Part shown: positions 13,015 to 20,216 of the stretch, in pieces
Numbering within the stretch: position 1 is the first letter of the stretch
Layout: every line of letters starts with the position of its first letter
Source of the DNA: JAJKIP01 sp040509055
GTDB lineage: Bacteria > Bacteroidota > Bacteroidia > Chitinophagales > Chitinophagaceae
Reading direction: 5' to 3'
NCBI GenBank assembly: GCA_040509055.1
Contig: JBEVLT010000192.1
Location: 1-23,649 of the forward strand
Length of the DNA: 23,649 nucleotides
Program-made: the position numbers and the translations under genes
Notes under the pieces: generated by a model
What the model was told of the DNA's origin: nothing
Database searches by the model: none
Seen by the model: the letters and a program-made list of their open reading frames with translations, nothing else

Positions 13015-14553
13015 TTAATGGGCAGGCATAATACCTTTTACATTAATGCTGAACAGCACCACCTGGTAAGGCATCATGTTATTGTGCGGTGCGCCTTCAC
13101 CTTCCACGCCAATAGTACCGCTGTGCATGACAGGAGACGTGCCCGGTTCTGTGGCAAATCCCAGTGTATTCTTGCCTGCACCATTCGCCCATACCGCGGT
13201 GTTATTGGCACTGACGAAGCTACCTTCTATTTTCGCGGACGGAACATGCTGGTGAGCCGGCAGCTGTGCTTCAGTCAGCGCTACCTCGGCGGCGCCGCCC
13301 TTATCGCCTGCCTGGTAGCGGCTCAGTCCTTCCCCTTTTCCCTGGCCGATCATCACCCGGCCACCCAGATCGGGTACCCGGAACATCGTGCTATCCCCGC
13401 CATATTTGTTGCCAATGACTTTGTACAGGTCAGGAAACTGGGTGGCCGGCAAATAGCGGCCATCACAGGGAAACCAGGGAAACTCGAAGACTCTTCCCAT
13501 CGGGAAGGGTTTGATCGCCCCGGTATAATCTTCCATGATCGTAGGCACAGGAAAGTCGCCATCAACGGCAATGCAATAATGCAGGCTGAGATAGGGCGCC
13601 ATATTATCATGCGGTTGGTCCTCCCCGGCTTTTTTAAGCGCGTCCGGGTGCAGCCTGGTGTTGTTGTCGTCCCGGTAGGGCTTATCCCTGGGCCAGTAAT
13701 TATGCTTGGGATTCCCTTCATCGGAAGGTTTGGAGCTGGCAACCGGCAGGTGTTTGTGTGCCGCCATTTCTTTGATGACCAGCCTATGGTTGCTCTCGCC
13801 TCCTCCCTTGCCTACTTCGTAGCCATTGCCGGCATGCAGCAGCGCTTTTCCCCGCAGGTCAGGAAGCTTGAAGATAGGCCCGCTGCCACCGTAGGTATAC
13901 CCGATCAGGGAGAAAAGTGATTGATTCTCGTTCACATGCATGGATTGCCCGTCGCAAAATACCCATTGAGCGGGTGCAAAATCGTATGGCAAAGCCCTGA
14001 TCTCTCCAAGCGACCATTCATGAGCATCTGTTGCTGACTTAGCAGCTAAACTCCTGTTGGGAAATATTCCTGTCAGTGAAATGATGTAGGAAACCGCTAC
14101 GTACGGAACCCGGTTCTCGTGTGGCTGTCCCTGGCCGGATGCCTTGATGGAGTCAGGGTGCATGAGCTGGTCGCCGGGGCCGGTTGCCCAGGCAAAAGTA
14201 GAGGGGATGGATCCCCAGTAACCATGGTCAGGACCTACGTTGTTGGGAATGACATTGCCCGACGCATAGGCTGTGTGCGTATGGGACGGCAGTTCGGCTA
14301 CGTTAAGCGTTACCTGCTCCTGTCCGCCATGACTACCGAATGGATAATTGGCACTGGCATGGATGGGCACCCTGCCACGGAGGTCGGGCAATGCAAAGTT
14401 GGTAACGCCATCGCCGCCGAATTTGTTACCGATCAGGGCATAAAGCACATCATTTTTTTCTACAGACAACAGCTGACCGTCGCAAAGTGCCCAATCTTTT
14501 GGAGCATAGTCACCGCTGAATTGTTTGATCTCGCCTACAAAAGGAATGTACAT
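13015..14553 (-). CDS. fused three-domain tail-collar protein, unit 2 (A-B-C)
   Basis: A 512-residue protein in which all three collar domains are in one frame. Domain A is about residues 1-167 (GEIKQFSGDYAPKDWALCDG, HTH, PHENRVPY). A short linker around 168-180 is rich in Ala, Ser and Lys. Domain B is about 180-335 (WVFCDGQSM, LPDLRGKALL, HKH, PKHNYWPRDKPYR, PHDNMAPY). Domain C is about 340-512 (WFPCDGRYL, VPDLGGRVM, HQH, PHNNMMPY). Units 1 and 3 encode the same domains as two genes of 167+345 and 164+338 residues, so this is a fusion, or the others are fissions. It has no signal peptide. It starts 37 nt after the small membrane protein gene. Function unknown. Confidence 0.88.
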   Translation of the reverse strand: MYIPFVGEIKQFSGDYAPKDWALCDGQLLSVEKNDVLYALIGNKFGGDGVTNFALPDLRGRVPIHASANYPFGSHGGQEQVTLNVAELPSHTHTAYASGNVIPNNVGPDHGYWGSIPSTFAWATGPGDQLMHPDSIKASGQGQPHENRVPYVAVSYIISLTGIFPNRSLAAKSATDAHEWSLGEIRALPYDFAPAQWVFCDGQSMHVNENQSLFSLIGYTYGGSGPIFKLPDLRGKALLHAGNGYEVGKGGGESNHRLVIKEMAAHKHLPVASSKPSDEGNPKHNYWPRDKPYRDDNNTRLHPDALKKAGEDQPHDNMAPYLSLHYCIAVDGDFPVPTIMEDYTGAIKPFPMGRVFEFPWFPCDGRYLPATQFPDLYKVIGNKYGGDSTMFRVPDLGGRVMIGQGKGEGLSRYQAGDKGGAAEVALTEAQLPAHQHVPSAKIEGSFVSANNTAVWANGAGKNTLGFATEPGTSPVMHSGTIGVEGEGAPHNNMMPYQVVLFSINVKGIMPAH

Positions 14554-14590
14554 AGTTGTTTGGTTTTATAATGAAGAATGATTGCCTGTG

Positions 14591-14743
14591 TTACCGGGCC
14601 CCGGCGCCCTGTATGATTTCTTCCTGTTCCTTATCCAGCTGCTGAAGCTGGCGCTCATATACCAGCCATATGATCAGCCCAAGCAGCATGAAAATGAGAA
14701 TGATCACCAGCGTACCGATCCATGCTTTTACTTTCTCTGTCAT
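14591..14743 (-). CDS. 50-aa single-helix membrane protein, unit 2
   Basis: A 50-residue paralogue of the 12586-12741 product. It has MTEKVKAW at the N-terminus, a hydrophobic helix at about residues 9-29 (IGTLVIILIFMLLGLIIWLV) and an acidic/glutamine-rich amphipathic tail (ERQLQQLDKEQEE). The shared pattern TLVII-I-LLGLI-WLVY and LDxEQ across both copies, in the same position behind duplicated promoters, argues that this short frame is real. It lies about 20 nt from the predicted transcript start and 37 nt before the fused collar gene. The function is unknown. Confidence 0.75.
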   Translation of the reverse strand: MTEKVKAWIGTLVIILIFMLLGLIIWLVYERQLQQLDKEQEEIIQGAGAR

Positions 14744-14769
14744 AACCAACGCTGTTTTGCCCGCCGTGA

Positions 14770-14867
14770 CAATACTATGCCGGCGGGAGACCGGTTTCCT
14801 AATTTCCGGCGTTACAAAGGGTTTTCAGAGCGTGTTACAAAGGGTTACAGCGTTACAAAACGTTACA
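14770..14867 (-). promoter_or_regulatory. promoter with three direct-repeat operators, unit 2
   Basis: The -7-like TAGTATTG is at 14777-14770, GGAAAC at 14799-14794 (16 bp between), within the 26-bp block 14794-14819 shared by all units. GTTACA hexamers start at 14811, 14834, 14844, 14852 and 14862, with a degenerate GTTTTCA at 14821, giving three 10-bp-spaced pairs. Confidence 0.75.
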
Positions 14868-14971
14868 GCCTTTGAGAATGAGCGGGTTAAATATGCTGAA
14901 TAAACGATCAGCCAGAACCGGATAAAGTATGAATGCAAATTCCGGAACATTCATCGCCTGCCTGTACAAAC

Positions 14972-14996
14972 AAAAAGCAGCAGGCTGGCCTGCTGC
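14972..14996 (-). terminator. terminator of tail-collar unit 3
   Basis: Read leftward, GCAGCAGGC-CA-GCCTGCTGC followed by TTTTT. It lies 34 nt after the unit 3 stop and separates unit 3 from the unit 2 promoter. Confidence 0.8.
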
Positions 14997-15029
14997 TTTG
15001 GAAAATCAATCTGTATGTGTAGCGATAGT

Positions 15030-16046
15030 TTAGCCTTTTGGAGGGAAAAGCCCATCCATAGCAATGATAAAGTTGAGTACCTGGTAAGGCATCATATTAT
15101 TATGCGGAGCGCCTTCACCGGCAACATTCAGTACACCGGGGTTCATCATGGGGGCTTCTCCTTTTTCTGTGGCAAACGTGCTGGACTGATTGGAGCCGCT
15201 TCCGTTAGCCCATACTCTTGTATCGCTGGCGGTAGGGTTATCGCCTTCTATTTTCCCGATCGCGTCATGGGTGTGGGCCGGCAGATGGGCTTCGGTAAGG
15301 GTCACCTGTGTAGCGCCACCGGTATCACCTACCTGGTAGCGGCTTAGCCCCTCTCCTTTTCCCTGGCCCACTAGGACCCTGCCACGCAGGTCCGGCAACC
15401 TGAACGTTTGATCACGAGTGCCGCCGAAAGCATTTCCGATTACACTGTACAGTTTTTGGTAAATCCCTGATGCAGGAAGTTCCCTGCCATCGCATAGTAA
15501 CCAATCCGGATGGGAGTCGAACGGGAACGGCACTGCCGTGATAAACCCGATAAACGGATTCAGACCAGCGCTCCGGAGGGGCCTGCCGGTTGTAGCAATA
15601 CAATAGTTCACACTCGCAAAGGGCGCCATATTATCATGGGCTTCACCGGCGCCGGTGTTTCCCAGCGCCGCTTCGTGCACTTTTGTATTTGGTGTTGTTC
15701 CATAACCCCTGTCCCTGGCCCAGAAATTATGTTTTGGGGTAGGTTCATTCGCCTTTTCGGAACTGGCGATGGCCAGGTGCTTATGTTGCGCCATCTCTTT
15801 GACGGTAAGCACATGCCCACTCTCTCCCCCGGCCTGGGGAAAAGCAAAGCCTTCGCCCTCGTGCAACAGCACCTTCCCGCGCAGGTCGGGCAATCTGAAT
15901 GTATAGTCGTCGCCTCCGAAAATATGGCCGATCTCATGGAAAAGAGAATCGTTCTCACTAATGGTAAGCGGCCGCCCGTCGCAGGGCATCCAGCCCGCGG
16001 GCGTAAATTCATAAGGAAGAATCCTGATCTCTGCAAGAAACCACAT
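15030..16046 (-). CDS. tail-collar domain protein, unit 3, domains B-C
   Basis: A 338-residue two-domain collar protein. Domain B (about 1-155) starts directly at MWFLAEIRILPYEFTPAGW and has MPCDGRPL, LPDLRGKVLLHEG, HKH, PKHNFWARDRGYG and AHDNMAPF. Domain C (about 160-338) has WLLCDGREL, FRLPDLRGRVLVGQGKGEGL, HTH, and PHNNMMPY, ending FIIAMDGLFPP. Compared with unit 1 it lacks the extra N-terminal residues before the EIR motif. It lies 37 nt after the domain-A gene. No signal peptide or membrane helix is visible. Same family and same uncertainty about function as the other units. Confidence 0.88.
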   Translation of the reverse strand: MWFLAEIRILPYEFTPAGWMPCDGRPLTISENDSLFHEIGHIFGGDDYTFRLPDLRGKVLLHEGEGFAFPQAGGESGHVLTVKEMAQHKHLAIASSEKANEPTPKHNFWARDRGYGTTPNTKVHEAALGNTGAGEAHDNMAPFASVNYCIATTGRPLRSAGLNPFIGFITAVPFPFDSHPDWLLCDGRELPASGIYQKLYSVIGNAFGGTRDQTFRLPDLRGRVLVGQGKGEGLSRYQVGDTGGATQVTLTEAHLPAHTHDAIGKIEGDNPTASDTRVWANGSGSNQSSTFATEKGEAPMMNPGVLNVAGEGAPHNNMMPYQVLNFIIAMDGLFPPKG

Positions 16047-16083
16047 AGTCGTTTGGTTTTAATGGTTGAGTAAATAGCAGGTA

Positions 16084-16578
16084 TTAATTCTGCGGTGGAT
16101 AGACGCCCTGCAGGGCAATAATGTAAGAAACGGCGGTAAAAGGCATCCTGTTTTCATGCGCCTTTCCCTCTCCTGCGGTTTTGATGCTCTCCGGGTGCAT
16201 GGCCAGATCGCCTGGCCCCTGGCCCCAGGAAATGGCAGTAGACAATGATCCAAAGAAGCTATTCTCAGCCCTGGTACCGGAAGTAGTGGATGCATACGCC
16301 GCATGAGTATGGGCAGGCATGTGGGCTTCGGTAAGAGCTACTTCTTCCTGGCCACCATAGGTACCCTGCGGGTATTCGTCGCTGGCCGCCAGCGGCACCC
16401 TGCCCCTCAGGTCAGGCAGGGCAAAGTTGATCCGGCCGTCTCCGCCAAAGCGATTGCCCAGCAGTGAAAAAAGAGCCTTGTTGCTTGCCACAGGCAGCAG
16501 CTGCCCGTCGCAGAAGGCCCATCCCAGGGGAGGGACATTTCCGGCAAATGGTTGGATTTCTGCAATAAAAGGTGTCAT
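16084..16578 (-). CDS. tail-collar domain protein, unit 3, domain A
   Basis: A 164-residue single collar domain with AEIQPFAGNVPPLGWAFCDG at the start, NFALPDLRGRVPL, MPAHTHAAYAS with HxH, ENSFFGSLS, MHPESI and AHENRMPF, ending IIALQGVYPPQ. It is the first gene of unit 3: unlike units 1 and 2, no small membrane protein gene precedes it. The ATG at 16578 follows a leader of about 185 nt from the predicted transcript start. It is co-transcribed with the B-C gene 37 nt downstream. Confidence 0.88.
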   Translation of the reverse strand: MTPFIAEIQPFAGNVPPLGWAFCDGQLLPVASNKALFSLLGNRFGGDGRINFALPDLRGRVPLAASDEYPQGTYGGQEEVALTEAHMPAHTHAAYASTTSGTRAENSFFGSLSTAISWGQGPGDLAMHPESIKTAGEGKAHENRMPFTAVSYIIALQGVYPPQN

Positions 16579-16769
16579 GGTTTTTAGTTTTATGATGAAT
16601 AATGGTGAACAGGAATGCGTGCGTGAACTGCCGGTGTGCTTTCTCGCATTGAATTTTTATCAGGCAAAGCGATCCTCTACCCGCAACTAACCCCGTTGCA
16701 GGTAATGGCTCATCAACATGAACAGTTCTAAATTTTCCGGCAGAAGCAGAACAATGTGCGGGTACAGGA
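16579..16769 (-). other. long untranslated leader of unit 3, no small gene
   Basis: In units 1 and 2 this position holds a 50-51-codon membrane protein gene. Here all three leftward frames are broken (the longest ATG-initiated frame from about 16719 is ten codons, MLMSHYLQRG) and no hydrophobic stretch is seen. It may be a decayed remnant or a leader with its own role. Confidence 0.5.
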
Positions 16770-16848
16770 CAAGTGTACACCGCAGGCCGGGCGGTTTCCT
16801 AATTTCCGGCGTTACAAAGAGTTTCAATCCCTGTTACAAACCGTTACA
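16770..16848 (-). promoter_or_regulatory. promoter with two direct-repeat operators, unit 3
   Basis: The -7-like TACACTTG is at 16777-16770, GGAAAC at 16799-16794 (16 bp between), within the shared 26-bp block 16794-16819. Hexamers: GTTACA 16811 with GTTTCA 16821, and GTTACA 16833 with GTTACA 16843. The two pairs are 22 bp apart. This is the shortest of the three arrays. Confidence 0.75.
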
Positions 16849-16911
16849 GCCGCGCCTTGCAGATTACTCAGAGGAATGAAAATCAGTGAAGTGGATACAA
16901 GTAAAAAATGC

Positions 16912-18618
16912 CTAGATGGAGTTGACTAATTCCTCCAGGCTCCCTTCTTCGGGAAGGTTCAGCTTTTTACGCAGGCGATGACGGGATACGCGGATAGCCT
17001 GGGGTGACACCCCGAGCGAAGCCGCCATTTCTTTGTTGGAAAACCCAAGCTTGGCCAGCGTCATCAGCCTGACCTCGGAAGGACTGAGATCGGGCATTTT
17101 CTCCTGCAGCCGTTTGAGATAGCCTTTGTGTACCGTTTCGAATAAGGTGCGGAAACGCTGCCATTCTTCGTTGGTGAGGATTGTACTTTGGTACAGCCTG
17201 GCCGTGGTTTCACTATTGGTGTTGGTACCGATCTTTTGCTGCAGCTCTTCCACCAACTGGTTTCGTTCGGAAACAGATCGGGCAAAATCCTGCAGCTGCA
17301 CGGTAGCGGTGGCCAGTTCCTGGTTTACCCTTGCCATCTCCAGCTCCCTGATCCTGCGCTCCTGCCGCAGGCGGCTACGCTGGTTTTTATAAAAGAACAG
17401 AACGCCGATCATCAGCAGGAACAGGAAGCCCAGCAGGAAATTGCGCTGCATGATCTTCAGCCGCTTTTCCTGTTCCGCCTTTTTCAGCTCTGCATCGTAT
17501 TGCTGCTGCTCGATCTTTCGGTAAGCAGCCAGCAGCTTCAGGCTGCTGTACTGGCGATGCAGGCTATCCTTTACATACATGGCCGAATCGACATACAGGT
17601 ATGCCAGCTGCCGGTTTCCCTCCGCCATGTACATTTTGCTCATCAGCGGGTACAGGAACTGGAAGCGCCTGAATTGCCTGGGTGGCCTTGCATTCAATAT
17701 ACATTCCCTTGCCCGGAGCGTATAGGCAGCGGCTTCTGCAATACGGTTTTGCCGGAAGGCGATCTCGGCCAGGGTCATCAGCGAGCCGGATGCCAGCGCG
17801 CTGTCATTGTTTCGCAGCGCCTCTTCGTAGTCGGCTATCAGCAAGGGAATAGCAGCAGCATAGTTACCGCGCAGGAACTGGTTTTGACCCAGGTTGCCTT
17901 TGGCAATTCCCTTCCATACCGGGTCCTGGCCGGAAGCGATGACCTGCCAAAAGTAAAAGTCGGAAGAGTCCAGGTTGCCCAGGGCCTGGTAGGCAAGCCC
18001 GAGTGTATTGCGCGTGGATTTCTGGTATTGCCTGTTGAACTCCGCAGGTTTGATCCGGAGGGCTTTCAGCAGGAAATAGATGCTCTGCCTGTAATCGGCC
18101 ACCTCGTAATAAGCTTCACCGATGTAATAGATATTTTCAAGCTTATCGGGAAACTCATCTTCCGAAAGCTGCTCCAGCACCTTATCCTCCAGCAGGTACT
18201 GCTGGAAAGCCATTTCGACATCCTTGATCTCATTCCAGTATAAAGATCCCAGTAGTTTATAAGCCCTGGCCTGTATCTGCAGCACACGCTGCTCCCGGGC
18301 TTTCCGGATCACGTCGTTCAGTTCACCGATCACGCGCTGATCGTTATCCTCGTCCCGGCGTTCCAGGTAGCAGGCCCGGATCAGGTCGGCCTCCAGCACC
18401 AGTTCCCGGTCATTGTTTTTTTGCGCCTGTTGCTTTAACTGTTTCAGCCAGCCCAGCACGACGGCTGTATCGGGATTGTCCACGCACCGGGTAATAAACA
18501 GGTTGATGTCAGCTGCCCGGTCACGATAGGACCGGTTCAGCAGGTGGTCGTATTGCGCCTGCCCGTTTGCGGCAAACAACAGAAGAAGGATGAGGAGGAG
18601 GCCCGGGTATCTTGTCAT
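16912..18618 (-). CDS. TPR-containing membrane regulator with LuxR-type HTH
   Basis: A 568-residue protein with a signal peptide (residues 1-22, ending GQAQ). Tetratricopeptide-type helical repeats run through about 25-385, predicted to be periplasmic. A membrane helix lies at about 393-411 (FLLGFLFLLMIGVLFFYK), then a coiled coil at about 415-465, and a C-terminal LuxR/GerE-like helix-turn-helix at about 510-555 (LSPSEVRLMTLAKLGFSNKE, then MAASLGVSPQAIRVSRHRLR). This layout is common in Bacteroidota and allows a periplasmic signal to reach DNA directly, with no kinase step. It lies just upstream of the three collar units in the same orientation, with no terminator between, so it is the leading candidate regulator of their repeat operators. 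That link is inference. Confidence 0.88.
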   Translation of the reverse strand: MTRYPGLLLILLLLFAANGQAQYDHLLNRSYRDRAADINLFITRCVDNPDTAVVLGWLKQLKQQAQKNNDRELVLEADLIRACYLERRDEDNDQRVIGELNDVIRKAREQRVLQIQARAYKLLGSLYWNEIKDVEMAFQQYLLEDKVLEQLSEDEFPDKLENIYYIGEAYYEVADYRQSIYFLLKALRIKPAEFNRQYQKSTRNTLGLAYQALGNLDSSDFYFWQVIASGQDPVWKGIAKGNLGQNQFLRGNYAAAIPLLIADYEEALRNNDSALASGSLMTLAEIAFRQNRIAEAAAYTLRARECILNARPPRQFRRFQFLYPLMSKMYMAEGNRQLAYLYVDSAMYVKDSLHRQYSSLKLLAAYRKIEQQQYDAELKKAEQEKRLKIMQRNFLLGFLFLLMIGVLFFYKNQRSRLRQERRIRELEMARVNQELATATVQLQDFARSVSERNQLVEELQQKIGTNTNSETTARLYQSTILTNEEWQRFRTLFETVHKGYLKRLQEKMPDLSPSEVRLMTLAKLGFSNKEMAASLGVSPQAIRVSRHRLRKKLNLPEEGSLEELVNSI

Positions 18619-18704
18619 AGGAATTACCCTATAAATATAAACGTTTCGGTCAAAGATCAGACATGCAGCTGAACTTCGTCAGCGGCAAACGGCATCGTCG
18701 TGCC

Positions 18705-18712
18705 TATTTTTC
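18705..18712 (+). promoter_or_regulatory. possible -7 element of the 111-aa membrane protein gene
   Basis: TATTTTTC has one mismatch to TAnnTTTG and would start transcription about 30 nt before the ATG at 18747. There is no other support. Confidence 0.3.
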
Positions 18713-18746
18713 GCATGCAGGGATAAGTATCCCTCCTGCTTCATTC

Positions 18747-19082
18747 ATGAAAAAGCTCATCCTGATCAAAACGATACATACGCTCGTATGGATCTTTTTT
18801 AATATCGTACTGGCTTACCTGTTTTATGCAGCTATCACCGGCCGGCTTGATATAGGGGTATGGATTGGCCTGGGATTCTTTGCCCTGGAAGGGATCGTAT
18901 TGCTGGTTTTCAAATGGACCTGCCCGCTTACGGTACTGGCACGGCGGTACAGCGATTCGCAACAGGACAATTTCGATATTTTTTTACCCAACTGGCTGGC
19001 CCGGTACACTAAGCTCATCTATACCACCCTGCTGGCAATCGTGATCATGCTGCTGGCATACCGGCTGCTATTTACTAAGTAA
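18747..19082 (+). CDS. hypothetical integral membrane protein, 111 aa
   Basis: A 111-residue protein with about three to four hydrophobic helices (roughly 8-30, 36-56, 86-108) separated by a polar loop with CPLTVLARRYSDSQQDN and FDIFLPNWLARYTK. I chose the ATG at 18747 (MKKLILIKTIHTL). A longer frame from 18663 would add a 28-residue polar extension crossing the likely promoter. The CPLT motif just after a helix is also seen in some small uncharacterised membrane families (DUF2784-like), but I cannot confirm membership. It is divergent from the TPR-LuxR gene and converges on the hydrolase gene. The function is unknown. Confidence 0.7.
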   Translation: MKKLILIKTIHTLVWIFFNIVLAYLFYAAITGRLDIGVWIGLGFFALEGIVLLVFKWTCPLTVLARRYSDSQQDNFDIFLPNWLARYTKLIYTTLLAIVIMLLAYRLLFTK

Positions 19083-19096
19083 ATGGATGTAGCCAT

Positions 19097-19129
19097 AAAA
19101 AAAGCACACCCCATTTTGCAGGATGTGCT
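19097..19129 (-). terminator. terminator of the alpha/beta-hydrolase gene
   Basis: Read leftward, AGCACATCC-TGCAAAAT-GGGGTGTGCT leads into seven T residues, 22 nt after the stop at 19151. On the plus strand a weaker T-run follows, so it may also stop the converging 111-aa gene. Confidence 0.75.
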
Positions 19130-19150
19130 ACTGTTTTTACCGGCCGGCTC

Positions 19151-20044
19151 TTACTTCCCGATCTGCAGGTCTTTTAAAAAGTCTGCAATCGCTTTGTTCA
19201 CCCGTGAATTTTCTTCCCTGGAGAATTTGCCGTGCTGTCCGCCGGGCACAGTCAGGAATTCCGTTTTCACGCCCGCTTCCTTCAGTCGTTTGTGCAGTTC
19301 CACCGACTGTTGGTACGGCACGGTAGGATCGGCATCGCCATGGACGATGAATACCGGCGGGTTGTTTTTGTTGACATAGGTAATGGGCGATACGGAAGCC
19401 GCAAATGCCTTGTCATTGGCCTTATCGCCCAGCCACCGGGTAGCCGATTTGCTGGTGATATTCGGGCCATAGCCCCAGTCCCATACATCGGTAATGCCGT
19501 ATTTGTCGATAATGGCCGCTACTTTTATATTGTCCACGCCGGAACAGTTGGTATCAAAACGATGGTCATTGCCCAGCAGTCCCGCCATCAGCGCCAGGTG
19601 GCCGCCGGCACTGCCGCCCATGATCACGATCTTGTTCACATCGATGTTCAGCTCTTTTGCATTTTTGACCAGGTAGATCAGCGCACAACGCGCATCTTCC
19701 ACCGCAGCAGGCGCTGTGGCCTGGCCGGTAAGCCGGTATTCCATATTCGCCACCGCAAATCCCATTTTAAAAAACGTGTTGAACCCGGTCTGCGATTCCT
19801 TGACACCATGGTTCCAGCCGCCGCCATGGATATTGATGACCACGGGAGACGGCCCTTTGTCCTGTGGCGGCAGGTACAGGTCCATTTTCCCGTCCCAGCC
19901 ATTTACACGGGTGTACACCACGTTCAGCTGGCTGGTAAAGCCGGCCGGATATTCGACCGGTTTATACGTGGTATCGGCAGCATCCTGGGCTGCCAGAGAA
20001 AAGGAGAAAAGAAAAAAGATAAAGGGGACGAACAGCTTTTGCAT
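19151..20044 (-). CDS. secreted alpha/beta-hydrolase (esterase/lipase, BD-FAE/HSL-like)
   Basis: A 297-residue hydrolase with a signal peptide (residues 1-19, ending SLAAQ). The oxyanion-hole motif HGGGW, the nucleophile elbow GGSAGG, the acid in HGDADPTVP and the terminal histidine in GGQHG form a complete Ser-Asp-His triad in the usual order. The N-terminal region (NVVYTRVNGWDGKMDLYLPP) matches the group of periplasmic carbohydrate-ester or short-chain esterases common near polysaccharide loci. A deacetylase or feruloyl/acetyl esterase role is possible but not shown. It is preceded by the spacer that follows the PL7 gene and ends at its own terminator, so it is probably a separate transcript. 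Confidence 0.88.
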   Translation of the reverse strand: MQKLFVPFIFFLFSFSLAAQDAADTTYKPVEYPAGFTSQLNVVYTRVNGWDGKMDLYLPPQDKGPSPVVINIHGGGWNHGVKESQTGFNTFFKMGFAVANMEYRLTGQATAPAAVEDARCALIYLVKNAKELNIDVNKIVIMGGSAGGHLALMAGLLGNDHRFDTNCSGVDNIKVAAIIDKYGITDVWDWGYGPNITSKSATRWLGDKANDKAFAASVSPITYVNKNNPPVFIVHGDADPTVPYQQSVELHKRLKEAGVKTEFLTVPGGQHGKFSREENSRVNKAIADFLKDLQIGK

Positions 20045-20088
20045 GGAGGTGTTTTTTATGATTGAAATTACTAAATGGATGGCGGCTT

Positions 20089-20172
20089 AAAATATTCAAT
20101 GATCAACACTCAATAATCAGGATCGTCCTCATTGAACATTGTGTATTGTTTTATTGAGTGCTGAATATTTAA
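20089..20172. repeat. intergenic inverted repeat (CACTCAATAA arms)
   Basis: Arms CACTCAATAA (20107-20116) and TTATTGAGTG (20151-20160) are perfect inverted copies. Outer arms AATATTCA (20091-20098) and TGAATATT (20162-20169) pair as well. The stretch is AT-rich and has no open frame. It may be an intergenic repeat family member or just low-complexity spacer. Confidence 0.5.
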
Positions 20173-20182
20173 TTTTCATTTT

Positions 20183-20216
20183 AAAAGGAGCTGATGCCGC
20201 AGCAGAGCAGCTCCTT
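20183..20216 (-). terminator. terminator of the PL7 lyase gene
   Basis: Read leftward, AAGGAGCTG and CAGCTCCTT form a 9-bp perfect stem around a 14-nt loop, and TTTT begins within the stem end. It lies about 108 nt after the PL7 stop; the interval between (20217-20323) has TTTAAACC-type repeats and no gene. Confidence 0.6.

Noticed and set aside
10967..16578. Prophage or contractile injection system
   Set aside because: Only collar-domain genes and small membrane genes are present. No other structural, replication, lysis or integration gene is found in 23 kb.
17188..18243. 351-codon rightward frame opposite the TPR-LuxR gene
   Set aside because: The composition is that of an antisense shadow, and the minus-strand frame encodes a complete signal peptide, TPR, membrane helix and HTH.
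18663..18746. N-terminal extension of the 111-aa membrane protein
   Set aside because: The extension is polar, lacks a start signal and covers a likely promoter. The internal ATG gives a normal membrane-protein N-terminus.
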